Source: Chamaea fasciata
Lineage: Eukaryota > Chordata > Aves > Passeriformes > Sylviidae
Direction: 5' to 3'
Assembly: GCA_029207755.1 (NCBI GenBank)
Contig: JARCOQ010000002.1
Location: 81,462,317 to 81,526,316, forward strand
Length of the DNA stretch: 64,000 nucleotides
Under the pieces are notes generated by a model. The model saw only the letters and a program-made list of their open reading frames with translations. It did no database searches and was not told the DNA's origin. The translations under genes were made by a program, and so were the position numbers. Below, in pieces: positions 15,685 through 25,543 of this stretch (the first letter of the stretch is position 1; each line of letters opens with the position of its first letter).

Positions 15685-17576
15685 AAAAAAACAAAACAAA
15701 AAAAACAACCAAAAAAAAAAAAAAACAAACAAAAAAACCCAAGGGGAACAAACTCACATGTGGAAAAGATGTGTCATACAGGAGACAAGAAAAACAAAGC
15801 ATAACCTTGTCACTCTCCACCCTGTGCCAGAGAGCATTTGGACTGCTAGGGCAACCTTGGGTTTGCTTTTGTCTTCTCTGATGTGGCCCTGTGCCTCGTG
15901 TTCCCGGCTGCACAGGCACTCAGCTGCAACACCTACCATCCACACTACCCGATGGTTGCTGATTATGCCAGTCTGCTGGGAAGTTGGAGCTCAGGGCTTA
16001 ATTAGAGTCTAAAAACATCACCCACTTCCTTTCTTACTAGTTTTTGCATCTTTATGCAAAATGTGGGTGGAAGCACTGTGATCTCATTAACGTCAGTCCT
16101 GCAGTAGGGATAGAGAGGCTGGATCCTGTGTCGATGGAGTGTTAGGAGTGTTTCAGATGAGTTTCCAGGAGGGTATCAGTGCTCTAGCTGCAGGCTGGCT
16201 TTGCCCACTGGCACTGTGAGTTCACTTGCAGTCAGTGGGAAGAAGAAGGCACTTTAAGTGCCTCAAAGAAAGCTGTCATTTTCTGCAGGTCTTCAGAAGT
16301 GCCTCTCTCTGTGTCCTCTGCCCATACAGCAAAGCTGAGGAATTAAGATTGCTCCTTTTGTCCCTTCCAGGGCTAAGACACCTAAAATTTCATTGAGGTA
16401 ATAATGTTTCGGTGAGGTATCTAAAGTAGATGGATGAGATTCCAGCCTGAATACTTGAGGCTTTGCAGCAAATGATTGCAAGAATAAAACAAAGTGTCAA
16501 TAAGAAGATGCAAGCTGTTGAAAACCAAAGAAAAGAAAGTATTGATTAAAATGAGGATGTATTAGAAGACTATTTGAAAAGAATCAAAGATTACAGCCTT
16601 TTGTAATTACTTTCATTCCTCCTCCATGTCCATAAGACTTTAGAAAAAAAATTAATATATTGTTGGAAAAAAAATCTTATCTTTTCTGTGACACTGTACT
16701 CATAAACCATGGAGGGCTGAAAATCATTGTAATACAGTCAGAAAAAGTAGTGGGTCGAATAAGACTGTAATGTTAACTCATCAGTTTTCCCTCACTTAGT
16801 CTAATTCCTTGGATAGCATTGTCTGAAAAAAGGCAGAGGAGTATTTATTGCAGTACCTTGAATATGCACCAATTGATTTTATTATACTAGAAAACCTGAG
16901 AAAGTATGATTTATTTATATACAGATTGTGTAAATACACTGTAGGCAAGTTTCACAGTTTAATGTTGAAAGGGCTTTCATTAATGGTGTAGTTCTGAGAA
17001 AAGGATGTAAAGCAACATAAAAGAGTCGAGATTTGATTTTTACTGAGATAAGTTGAAAGAATAAATCACCTTTAGTCAATGTGTTTCTTCTTTCATGTTG
17101 TTTTATGTGTTGCTCTTTCTACTTAACTCCATGCATGGTTGCAAAAAATATACATTAAGAATTAATCCCTCATTGATGTGACTTAATGGTGTCTATCATT
17201 TATGTTTGCCTAATTCCATGTGTTAATAAAAAAAAGAAAAACAACCAAAAACCACTAGAGATCCATAAAATTAAATGGTTGGTTTTGTCCTGGAGCAACT
17301 ACACACTATGCTTCTACTTTATGTGTATTTCTGACAGAAGCCATAAAGTCAGTTATGCTGAGCAATGTATCTGGCACTGAAAAAAATGTTAATTGTATTT
17401 TTTTTTAGAAAGTATGGAGTGGGGTTGTTTTTAATGGCTAGAAGATTACATTTCAGATACACTTCCAGAACTTTGTACGGCTTCCCATCTTTCTCAGAGA
17501 CAAAACGTTACCTAAAGACTTGAAACTGAATAAATGGGCCAACGTTTCCTACTGTGCAATGAGTGAGTTTTGGCTT
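10891..17576. other. Intergenic sequence between CR1 fragment and CpG island
   Basis: No gene can be supported. Open frames are short and unlike known proteins. The most conspicuous content is low-complexity: A runs at about 14277-14292, T at 14580-14599, an A/CA-rich segment at about 15020-15078 and the long A-rich tract at 15598-15738. A moderately GC-richer patch lies near 11900-12100. Regulatory elements of the downstream promoter may be present but are not recognisable without comparison to other genomes. Confidence 0.6.
15598..15738. repeat. A-rich (CAAAA)n-like simple repeat
   Basis: About 140 bases consist only of A interrupted by single C, with irregular spacing of 3 to 17 A between C residues. 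In translation it gives lysine/asparagine/glutamine-rich frames on the plus strand and Phe/Leu-rich frames on the minus strand, all artefacts of low complexity. A second A/CA-rich stretch lies about 0.5 kb upstream. Confidence 0.92.
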
Positions 17577-17586
17577 GTATCGATAC
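17577..17586. promoter_or_regulatory. Palindrome containing an exact TATCGATA (DRE) octamer
   Basis: GTATCGATAC is a perfect 10-bp palindrome containing the Drosophila DNA-replication-related element TATCGATA, the site bound by DREF. It lies about 0.3 kb upstream of the CpG island and 1.0 kb upstream of the DHRSX start codon. ZBED1, encoded downstream, is the vertebrate DREF homologue. The human protein is reported to prefer a related TGTCGYGAYA site, so function here is conjecture. One chance match in a window of this size is roughly expected. Confidence 0.3.
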
Positions 17587-18461
17587 TGAGGCTCATCTGC
17601 ATTTTTGAAAACCCACCGGTTCTGTGAATGAAAACCACGGCATCAGGGCTAGGATCTATTTCCTGTAGCCGAAGCCAGCCACCGACCCGAAGAACTGGTA
17701 GACAGGACCCGCTTTTCTGTCCCGAGTTCTCAGACTAAGTACTCAAACTAAGGCTGAGGACTGAAAACTGACAACATGAAACTTTCGAGATATAGCATGC
17801 GATATACTGGTTATCATTGTTAAGAAGGTATTCGTCAGACAGGTGTAAAATTCCGGCTCCAGAGGTAGGAAGGCTCCGTATAGTCAGCTACATTTGGAGA
17901 AATCGGTACCTGCAACTGAGACCTCGAGAGGAGTGAGCCTGAGGGATGCCCGAGGTGAGAGGGGCCGTGGCCAGACCCGGCGACGCCGTAGGAGTCCGCA
18001 GCAGCCCCTCATTTGTGCCAGGGTGAAAGGAAATGGTGCGAACCCGATGAGCACTTTCAGCCACGGGATCCTGAAGCGACGCCGTGTGCCTCGTTCCGCC
18101 TAGGAGCTGACTGCTTGTAGCTGTCACAGACCTGGAAGCAAGACTCTGCGCCCCAACCCCGGCGGCCTCACCGGGCGGGCTGTCACACCGCCACCGCCTC
18201 CCCCGCGCTGCAGCGTCGCGCACGCCGCCCCTGTCTCTCCGTCTCCCCCTGTCCAGCTGCTCGGGCGTCCCGGTGGGGGCTGAGCCGCCGCGCCGTCGCT
18301 GCTGTCGCCGCCGAGGCCGGTCCGCCCGCCGCCGCCCCTTCCCTTCCCTTCCCCCGCCACCGCACATGCCCAGAAGGGCGGGAGCCGCGGCGAGCCCGGG
18401 CGCTGCTGTGACAGCGGCGGCGCTTTCCCTTCCGTGGGTGGGTGGGGGCCGCGCCGCGCCC

Positions 18462-18486
18462 CCCGGCCCGGCCCGGCCCGGCCCGG
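18462..18486. repeat. (CCCGG)5 short tandem repeat in the promoter/5' UTR
   Basis: Five perfect CCCGG units lie about 90 bp upstream of the DHRSX start codon. With the preceding C run there are five C-tracts of three or more bases spaced by two bases, so the minus strand could form a G-quadruplex. The tract is probably within the 5' UTR. Confidence 0.85.
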
Positions 18487-18572
18487 CGGAAACACCGTGC
18501 CGGCCGCCTCCTCGCCCAGTGTCTTCCCTGCCGCGCCCCGAGCCCGCTGCCGCCGCGGGGCGGGAGGCGGCC

Positions 18573-18684
18573 ATGTCGCTATTGTCTACGCTGGTGCCCT
18601 TGCTCCGGGTGTACTGCATCGGCCTCCGCGTCATCCTGCACCAGCTGCGCCGCCGCTTCCAGCCGCGCTGCGCTCCGGCCTCAG
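18573..18684 (+). CDS. DHRSX: DHRSX coding exon 1 (N-terminal hydrophobic segment)
   Basis: This exon encodes the first 37 residues plus one base of dehydrogenase/reductase X-linked, a short-chain dehydrogenase/reductase. The start matches the N-terminus of the vertebrate protein: MSLLSTLVPLLRVYCIG followed by more hydrophobic residues and the basic stretch HQLRRRF, a signal- or anchor-like segment. It ends at CCTCAG with a consensus donor GTGAGC at 18685. The phase (one spare base, G) matches the acceptor at 55604, joining to give ...PAS-V-FPTQ. The 5' UTR is in the CpG island. In-frame ATGs at 18273 and 18366 are also open to this start; I chose 18573 by homology. DHRSX is reported to act in dolichol synthesis (polyprenol and dolichal oxidation/reduction at the ER) and earlier was described as an autophagy-linked secreted protein. 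Confidence 0.9.
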
Positions 18685-18707
18685 GTGAGCACGGCAGCCG
18701 GCGCCGC

Positions 18708-18739
18708 GGGGCGGGGCGGGGCGGCTCCGGGCCGGGGGG
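18708..18739 (+). other. G-quadruplex-prone tract just inside DHRSX intron 1
   Basis: G-runs at 18708-18711, 18713-18716, 18718-18721, 18729-18731 and 18734-18739 are separated by loops of 1, 1, 7 and 2 bases. This fits the usual G-quadruplex pattern on the sense strand, so also in nascent RNA. It begins 24 bases after the exon 1 donor and overlaps GC boxes. Confidence 0.7.
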
Positions 18740-19319
18740 CAGCAGCCCCCGCCGCGGAAAGGGGAAAGTTTGCCGCGCCTCCCCCCACCCGCCACGGGCA
18801 GGCGGCAGTTCCGGGGCCCTGGGGCCGAGACCGTGCGGCCCAGCCGGGAGCGGCCGGACAGCGAAGGGAAGGGGAGGACAGGGCAGGACAGCCGCGACCT
18901 TGGCTGTAGCGCAGGGTGCCCGGGCCGTGCCGCATCCCCCGCAGCGGGGCAGGGGCTGAGGCACCGCGGCGGCCCCGGCACGGGCGCCGCCGCCGGACTC
19001 CTCCCCTGTTCCCCTTCGCCGGCCGAGCAGGACCCGCCGCGCCGCCCGAGGGCAGCGGCCCCGGGGGGCTGCGACTGGCGGGGCGCCCTCCCCGCCCCCG
19101 CCGCACCCCACCCTCGCTCCGGGCGCCAGGCCCCGGCCCCACCGCCCCGTCCGGCCCCCGGGCCGCGGCCGCCCCGGACGCGGGGCGGGGCGGGGGGCCG
19201 GGCCCGGGACGGGCGCCTGGCTGTACGCCGGCCTGACTTGTGGCCTCGGGAGGCGGCGTGGGGGTTCTGTGGGCCAGGGGTCCCCGCTTCTCCTCTTCCT
19301 CTCTTTGGCTCTCTGACAG

Positions 19320-19373
19320 TGTCTCCTGAGACCTCGGCTCAGAGCCGCGCGGGCGCTCCCTCCCTCAGCCCAG
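19320..19373 (+). other. Candidate 54-nt alternative exon (DHRSX cassette or ZBED1 5' UTR exon)
   Basis: A strong pyrimidine tract from about 19285 ends in CTGACAG at 19319. The following 54 bases end in CCCAG with an excellent donor GTAGGT at 19374. The length is a multiple of three. In the DHRSX phase (exon 1 ends with one spare base) it reads through without a stop as VSPETSAQSRAGAPSLSP and hands the same phase on to exon 2. It could be an in-frame alternative DHRSX exon inserted between the membrane-like segment and the Rossmann fold, or an untranslated first-intron exon used by ZBED1 transcripts. Nothing proves that it is spliced. Confidence 0.4.
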
Positions 19374-20390
19374 GTAGGTGCTTGGAAGGCGGGCAGCGGC
19401 AGGCAGCCTCCCCCGGTCCGGGCGCTCCCGTCGCCGCCGCCCGCTGTGCCCCCACCTCACCGGGGCGGCCGGGACAACCGCTTTCGGCCTCCCTGTCCCG
19501 GCTGCTCCAGGAGGGGAATGTACCTGTCCCTCAGAAGCTTAGTATTTGATATCGGCTGACACTCGCTGATAGCCTTTAAGCTGACAAGTGAGTGGCACTT
19601 GTAGTTTTTCCTAAGGGACTTCCAGGTTAGTCGTTGGTTTGAGAAGTTACGTTTTTACACTTTTCTGATTTGGATCAGCAGCGTGTTAAGTGCTGACTTA
19701 GGGGAAACTTTGAGTTTGTCAGAAAAACAACGATCTGCTCACATTACTCTTGAAGACTAAAATATTTCTGAGTTTATAAACTTAGAGCAAACTGAGTTCG
19801 TGCAGATGTGTAGGTTATCATCAGAGCTGACCATACAGCTGCATTGAAGTCTATGCCTTTAACTTCCTCTCCTTATCAGCAAGTGAACCTTTGTGGCCCT
19901 GTTGATAGTTTAAACCAAAGGAACAGTAGAAAAACTAATATTGAGAGGGCCTAGAGTTTCAGTAAGGAATTCAGGCAGATGAGGATATTGGTGTAGAGAA
20001 TATCTGAAGTACTGGGAAGAAGATGGAACAAGTACACCGCACAATAGGAGCTTACTTGTTCATCTTATCACACATCGCATCCTTGGGTAGTGTTCTGTGT
20101 ACTTTTTATTCATTCCTGATTCTTCTGCTGGGATTCCCTTTCTCATTTTCTAAAGGCAGCAATGAAACCCTCAAACAAACAGGAGGACCCTGGTGACAAA
20201 AAGGGCAGATGTGCATATGGTTTGAAGTCATCTGAGCATTTTTCTAGCATTAGCGTTTCTTGGCAGAGGAAAATTGGGTATTTTGCCTAGAGCGTGTAAC
20301 ACTTTCCAAATCTTTTTTCGAACCACAGAGAAACAGCATGATGAAAATGTGACCCAGTGCTTTGTTGCACTGTGCTCTTTGCTGCTACTG

Positions 20391-20417
20391 AAAAAAAAAA
20401 AAAAAAAAAAAAAAAAA
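20391..20417. repeat. Poly(A) tract, 27 A
   Basis: Uninterrupted run of 27 A. It could be the tail of an old retrocopy lying to its left, but no parent gene is recognisable and no flanking target-site duplication was found by eye. Confidence 0.95.
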
Positions 20418-21849
20418 GCATTGAATTTGGAAATGCCAGAGGAAGGCAATGAAGATCCAACCTAGGAAATGTCACTTGCCTAAGTGGGACCAAGGCAGAT
20501 TTGACAGATGTGAAAAGTTTTCTTTGAGCCCTAATTTGGGATGGTTTTTTCCAAGGACAAATGGTTTCCTCCTCAGCTAGTTGTTTGCACACAGTGCCCT
20601 CTTGGCAGTTACCTGCTGCCTTGCTTTCACTCGCTGTGTCCATCTGCTGCTTAAAGAAGTGATTCACCTTAACAACTGGAACCTTTTTACCCAGATGAAC
20701 CTTGTTTCCATAATAACTTCAAAATAGTGATGTCAGTGCAACAAAAAGCAAGAGTGTTATTAGAACAAGCTTGGATCAGTAAACTACAGTTCCTGTAAGA
20801 AAACCATGACTACTTTTTTCGGAGGGCAATCTAGAAAGGTGTGTATGTTTAAATTTTTTCTGTATCTTTTTGAGGGGGTGTCCATAACTCTCACAAGTAC
20901 AGGCATTTTATTGTCAGGGTGCCTTCCTGGGGAGAGCTTGGAATGGTAAGGGGAACTGGGAAGGACAGGACAGAGAGGCGGAGATAGCTATTCCTCTGAT
21001 CCTGGCTTCCTTGGCCCCAGTTTCCATGACAGAATTCCCACTCTCTGTACAGCAGTGCTGCAGATCTTGCTTGGAAGATTTAAAAGAGAGAGATGTCTGC
21101 TGGCTTGTCCTTTAGCTCTGTGGGTGAGTGAAAGGTTCTGGTCACAATGCAGCCCTTCTTCCTCTGAATATTCCAAGAAAAGCCTGCTTTCTCATCCTTG
21201 ATATGAAGAGCTCAGGATTTTAATCCAAGTAAACAAAACTAGTTTCACTTTTATTTTTCCTTACCCTAAGTTAAGAGTTGCGTGCTCTTGGTACATGTGC
21301 TCTTAAAAGTGAGCCATGTGTTCTTTCACATCCTACTGGAGTTCATCTGTTTTTTATAGATGGAATTCAAGTCCTTTTTTGGGGGGGAAAGAGTTTGAGC
21401 TCTGAAATCTAGGTTCAGTGAAAGAAGTTGGTAATTGCTATGAGTTACAAACTGAAACAATAGTAACATTTTCCATTCAAGTGAATGTCCCCCACCTCAA
21501 CACAGAGTAGGGAAGTTGACCTGGAATTCTGATCCTGAAGTTCAGGGGAGGAAAATACAGAGCTGAGATTACAAACAGGGTGTGCAGTCAGTGACTGCTT
21601 CGCTAACTAAAATCAACATAGAGGAAAGTGCAGAAATAAAGGGGAATTTAAAAATATTGAAAATATTTCTGCAAGTACTAATTGCATAAACGGTATAACT
21701 GCTAATATGTAGTTTTAGTGTTCAGTGGTTTAAATTATTTAATACTTTTCTTAGAAATCACTGATTGGACTTCTTTACAGTGCTTAATCTTTATTAATTG
21801 GAGGGAGGAAAAAAAACCCTGCATGACTAAAGTTCTTTATTAAAACAGC

Positions 21850-21868
21850 TTTTTTTTTTTTTTTTTTT
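21850..21868. repeat. Poly(T) tract, 19 T
   Basis: An uninterrupted run of 19 T is followed by AG and a pyrimidine-rich stretch. It resembles a strong polypyrimidine/acceptor signal (AG at 21869-21870), but no open downstream exon supports use. Confidence 0.9.
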
Positions 21869-23602
21869 AGCATCTTCCTCCTTCTTTTTTTCTTCTACTG
21901 TACATGTTTCATTGAATTTTGGTAGGAGAAACCTAAATCCTGAGTATTATGTAGTACTTTTGAAGTCTTTGTAGTTAAATTTGGAACCTGTAATGTGTAG
22001 AAAACTGTATCTGAAGAAGGTGGTTATGTGTATTAAGTTAAGGAGACCTTAAAGGTGACTCCCGTTCTTCTTAAAAGTGGTTAAAATTTCATACATTTTT
22101 TTATTTCCTCAATTTTTAGTTACTCAGTTTCCTCATTTGTACCAAGTTTCTTTACAGTTAATTGTGAAATGTTGATTTAGGATCATGCATCTCTTAATTT
22201 TGATTCATATTTTGAGGGCTCTTACTTTATATGAGTAAAGCATAGTTATACTTCCTGCTCTAAGTTGTTTGAGCTCCAGGTTGTAAATCATCCAGAGGTG
22301 GGTAGAGCAGTGACCAGGTAGGAAGGATTGATGGCAGGCAAAAATGCAGTTCCATCGAGCAGTTAAACTCTCTCCCCACGCATGCCCCTGAAATAGTTAT
22401 TAAGTTAGTTTCAGAATGAGGAATCACTTGCTTTATGGTTGCCCCTCTGCTGACTGAGGCAAAGGTTGTGGGACAAGGATACCCACAGGGTGCCATTGCT
22501 GTGCATGCACATGCAGGGAGGCAGAGCTAAGGTTGTAAGGTGTCTGCACACCCCATGTTTCCTCACATCGCCGTGCTCGCTTTCACAGTCTGACTGACTC
22601 TTGTGCAGGTCTTGATCCAATTTTTTTCACCAATGGGGAAACTGAGCTCTGCCTGCAAGGGCAGCATGGCTGCCCTCCATGACACTAGTCATCACTAGCA
22701 TTAATATTTTGGCCCAAGACCTGCCCTAGAGAGGGAAGTCATGGGTTTGTGTTAGGAGAATGAGACAGGGGTCTGAGAAGTGTGAGTAGACAGCACGGCC
22801 TGCCCCAAGAACAGCAGGGATGAGGTTCTAGGGCCAGAAAGTCTGGACTCTTCCTTCTCCTGTGGCAGCAGAGTTCACTGCAAAGGCAGCAGAGGATCCT
22901 CTCTCCAGGCTCTTAGAAGCCTCGGTCCCAGTACTGGCTGGTGGTGTTGGCCGGCCGCAGGAGGAGGCAAGGGAAAGAAACAGCAACTCCTCCGAAGGTG
23001 CTCTCCTGTGGGTGGGAATTCAGGGTTGCTGTTGATTTTGCCAGGACTAAGCTATGAACACTGTTTCACTGAAAGTGAAAAAGTGTACCTCTTCTTGGCG
23101 TAAAATGAGAGGTGTGGGGGTTTTCGGTTTGTGTTTGTAATGCCAATTGTGCTGTACAACACTCAAAGAGAGGCAAGGATGATGAATAGTTTATATTTGA
23201 GCTGTTACTAAAGTCTGTATTATACTGGCATATCCTTAGCTGTGGCAATGCTACTCTGGGCCACTATTGCCAAGTGCCTGATACATCACAAAAAGAAGGC
23301 AAAGCTGTGACATACATAAGAATGAAGACTGGGGTGAGTCTGTAACACTTCCATACTCTGAAATAACTTCTACTTTGTCAGTTGATGATGAACTTTTTAT
23401 GATCCAAGGTGTGTCATAATAATTTTAAATATTAAAGATGCATCAACTCTTTTATTATAGCACCTTCCTCCTTACTTTCAGGAATTGCCAGGTAACTGCA
23501 GAGGAAACTGTAAGATTTAATTAAATGCTATGAGCCTCTGCACTTCCTCCAGACACCATGTTGTGGATTGAAAGGGAGGAATCTAAAAGTTATGATAATA
23601 TG

Positions 23603-23610
23603 TATCGATA
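23603..23610. promoter_or_regulatory. Second exact TATCGATA (DRE) octamer
   Basis: The octamer TATCGATA lies in intron 1, 1.9 kb upstream of the ZBED1 start codon. It is the second exact copy in the window (first at 17578-17585). ZBED1 is the DREF homologue, so self-regulation is an attractive but unproven idea. An 8-bp palindrome can easily occur by chance. Confidence 0.2.
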
Positions 23611-24129
23611 TGATATGTCAGTGCACTATCTGATGGCATGGCAGGGTTACCTCATTACGCATTACACCACTTGGTCTTTCAAAATCATCAGTTTTTGTGG
23701 GATTGCATACCTTGGTGCTGTTGATATGCACATGTTTGGAATTAAGCAGCATTACCATGTTGAATCAATAGTTTATCCTGGCAACTTAAAGGCACTGAGT
23801 GAATCACAGTAGAAGGCATGCTAGTAGGCAGAACATTGCCCCTCCCTCAGGAAAAAATGCAAAGTGTCTACACCCAGAAGTAAATCTTCAGAACAAATCC
23901 AGTGAAATGCTTGCCCTGCATCTCTTATTCTGCTTCTAAACCAACAGCTGTGTTTAGATAAGTATGTTTAGTATTGGTTAACCTGTCTTTGGTCTTCCAT
24001 TCAAGACATTCAGAAAATGTTGCAAAATCCCAGCTGTAGTTCAGAGAGAAAACTGTCTTTTCTTGCAAATGCTCATCAACAGCAAAAAGCACCCCAGAGA
24101 AGCTTGTACACATACTTGTTTGGTTTTTT

Positions 24130-24130
<1 letters not shown>

Positions 24131-24164
<34 letters not shown>
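24131..24164. repeat. Poly(T) tract, 34 T
   Basis: Thirty-four consecutive T, preceded by a six-T run and a single G. This is the longest homopolymer in the window and likely length-polymorphic. Read on the minus strand it would be a poly(A) tail for anything to its right (24165 onward). Confidence 0.95.
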
Positions 24165-24165
<1 letters not shown>

Positions 24166-24228
24166 GTCTCCTATGCAGCAATGTGAAAAAGTCAGATTGT
24201 TTCTTCCTGCCCTAACAGCCAGTCTTAC

Positions 24229-24318
24229 CACCTGAGGATTCCTGGGTTTGGACACAAGTGCAGCTCCCAAGGAGCAGAGAAATAGCAATGCCACTGTTTT
24301 CAGTCCGATGCTCCTCAT
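24229..24318 (-). other. Possible minus-strand signal-peptide first exon (weak)
   Basis: On the minus strand an ATG at 24318, with A at -3, opens MRSIGLKTVALLFLCSLGAAL followed by VSKPRNPQV. This is a classic signal-peptide layout: short basic N-terminus, about 14 hydrophobic residues and a small-residue cleavage region. Thirty codons in, at 24228, a good donor reading GTAAGA follows on the minus strand. I do not recognise the protein and found no matching second exon at lower coordinates. The frame otherwise runs into the poly(T) tract. A chance frame is the likeliest explanation. Confidence 0.18.
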
Positions 24319-25492
24319 GTTCCTCTCCTGTTCTCTTTCTCTGGATTTTTGTAAAAGATGCTGCATCCATGTCTAACTAATGTCTTCGTTCTCATTCCCA
24401 ATGCTGGCCAAGGCCCTGGAAGAGGGTTTTTTGCTGTCAATAGAGAAGTGTCAGGGTGCAATCGTGCTGTGCTGCAACTTGGCTTTTTGGTGTAGTGAGA
24501 TCATCTCTGCTGGGTGCCAGCTGCCTGCACTGCTCCAGAGGCACTGTAGGCCTCAAGTAGCACTTGCATATGACTGCACAAGAAGTGTTTTCCTGTGCAG
24601 ATATCAAGGTACAGATTGCCAAGTCTTGCTTTATCATCACACTCATTTCTAGTGTCATCCCCTTCCAACTTCTGTAGCCTCTTAAAGAAAATGCAGCAAA
24701 ATTATTTTCCAGCTGATGTGGATAATAACATTTATTAGTGCTTCCCTGTGTGCTTTTCCTGTAATTATAATCGGCTGTTATTGCAGAAACCATGACTCTG
24801 AACTAGTACTTCAGGAGATGACTTTGATTTCAGAAAGAGGAGAGGATAGGTGTCAGACATGTTTTGCTGATCTGCATGTAGGTTCAAGTTCCTTTTTGTT
24901 TTGAGTCAGAAAACATCTTTACATTTGAGACGAGCAGATTATTGCCATAATTTGCATCACAGATTTTTTTTTTTAAAGCAAATGCTGTAACAGTTAGATC
25001 TAGCTAACAAAACTTCTTTCAAAGTAAACAAACAAGAAAACCTTTGCTCCTTCAGTATCAAGTTTCAATTGAAATAAAGGTGAACAGCAAAGTTCAGTAA
25101 TTCTTAGGCAAGAGGATGTTGGTCTAGTTCTACCTTAAGAGGCAGGAAAATGCTATCACAGATGACCAGATTTTGTGACAGTATTTTATCAAGTCTGTGG
25201 TGGTGGTTATACTTTCTCTATCCAGAATTAGGAAATTCCAGAAAAAAAAGATTTACTCAGGTCTTCTAGCTCAGTTTCACAGAAGAATGGCCTATATTAA
25301 AACCCCTTCTAATTTTTGGCAATTCAGTGGGCTTCTTGTAGGTCACAGTTCCTGCAAATTTCCTCTTTAAAGTTGCGAATATAATTAGTGAGTAGGTTTC
25401 TTGATACATTCACAGAAACGCTGATTTCACATAGTTGAGTGTGGTCAAACTTGTGCTTTCTCATTGTATCTTTATCTTACTGCCTTTATCAG

Positions 25493-25543
25493 GTACTCAT
25501 TAATGAGTGAAGGATCAAAAGGTGGGACGGTGGCCAAGAAGCA
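25493..25543 (+). other. ZBED1: ZBED1 5' UTR end with splice acceptor and overlapping upstream ORF
   Basis: A pyrimidine-rich tract ending in TTTATCAG at 25492 is a plausible splice acceptor directly before the ZBED1 coding exon. The resulting 51-base leader contains an ATG at 25503 in weak context. It opens a 19-codon frame ending at 25562, past the ZBED1 ATG at 25544 and in a different frame. The ZBED1 start is in strong context (G at -3 and G at +4). The upstream ORF should therefore be bypassed by leaky scanning but could lower translation. The acceptor is inferred, not proven. Confidence 0.55.

Larger units (their letters stand above)
17900..19520 (+). promoter_or_regulatory. CpG-island promoter of DHRSX and probably ZBED1
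   Basis: Base composition changes abruptly from AT-rich flanks to very GC-rich, CpG-dense sequence, most intense at 18120-19250. The island contains many GC-box (GGGCGG/CCGCCC) motifs, for example around 18320, 18375 and 18710, and no TATA box in the usual place. This fits a constitutively active housekeeping promoter with dispersed transcription starts. DHRSX coding exon 1 sits inside it. ZBED1 lies 7 kb downstream on the same strand without a CpG island of its own, so sharing this promoter, as I recall for the human locus, is the simplest model. The exact start site cannot be read from the sequence. Confidence 0.88.
19374..25492 (+). other. DHRSX intron 1, part upstream of ZBED1
   Basis: This non-coding stretch lies between the CpG island and the ZBED1 coding exon. 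I see no supportable plus-strand gene. It contains poly(A) 20391-20417, poly(T) 21850-21868, poly(T) 24131-24164, a TATCGATA octamer at 23603-23610 and a weak minus-strand signal-peptide-like frame at 24229-24318. No CR1 fragment was recognised here, in contrast to the outer parts of the window. It is probably also the intron of ZBED1 transcripts that start at the CpG island. Confidence 0.75.

Noticed and set aside
15478..15919. Lysine/asparagine-rich and Phe-rich open frames of about 110-135 codons
   Set aside because: They are translations of the A-rich simple repeat at 15598-15738.
1..17576. Search for CD99 or another expected upstream neighbour gene
   Set aside because: No exon resembling CD99 or any other recognised gene was seen. 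In mammals that gene lies much farther away.
17888..19111. A 407-codon minus-strand open frame, plus several other long frames, across the CpG island
   Set aside because: GC-rich DNA has few stop codons by chance. The translations are Gly/Arg/Pro/Ala-rich, resemble no family, and overlap the real DHRSX exon 1 on the other strand.
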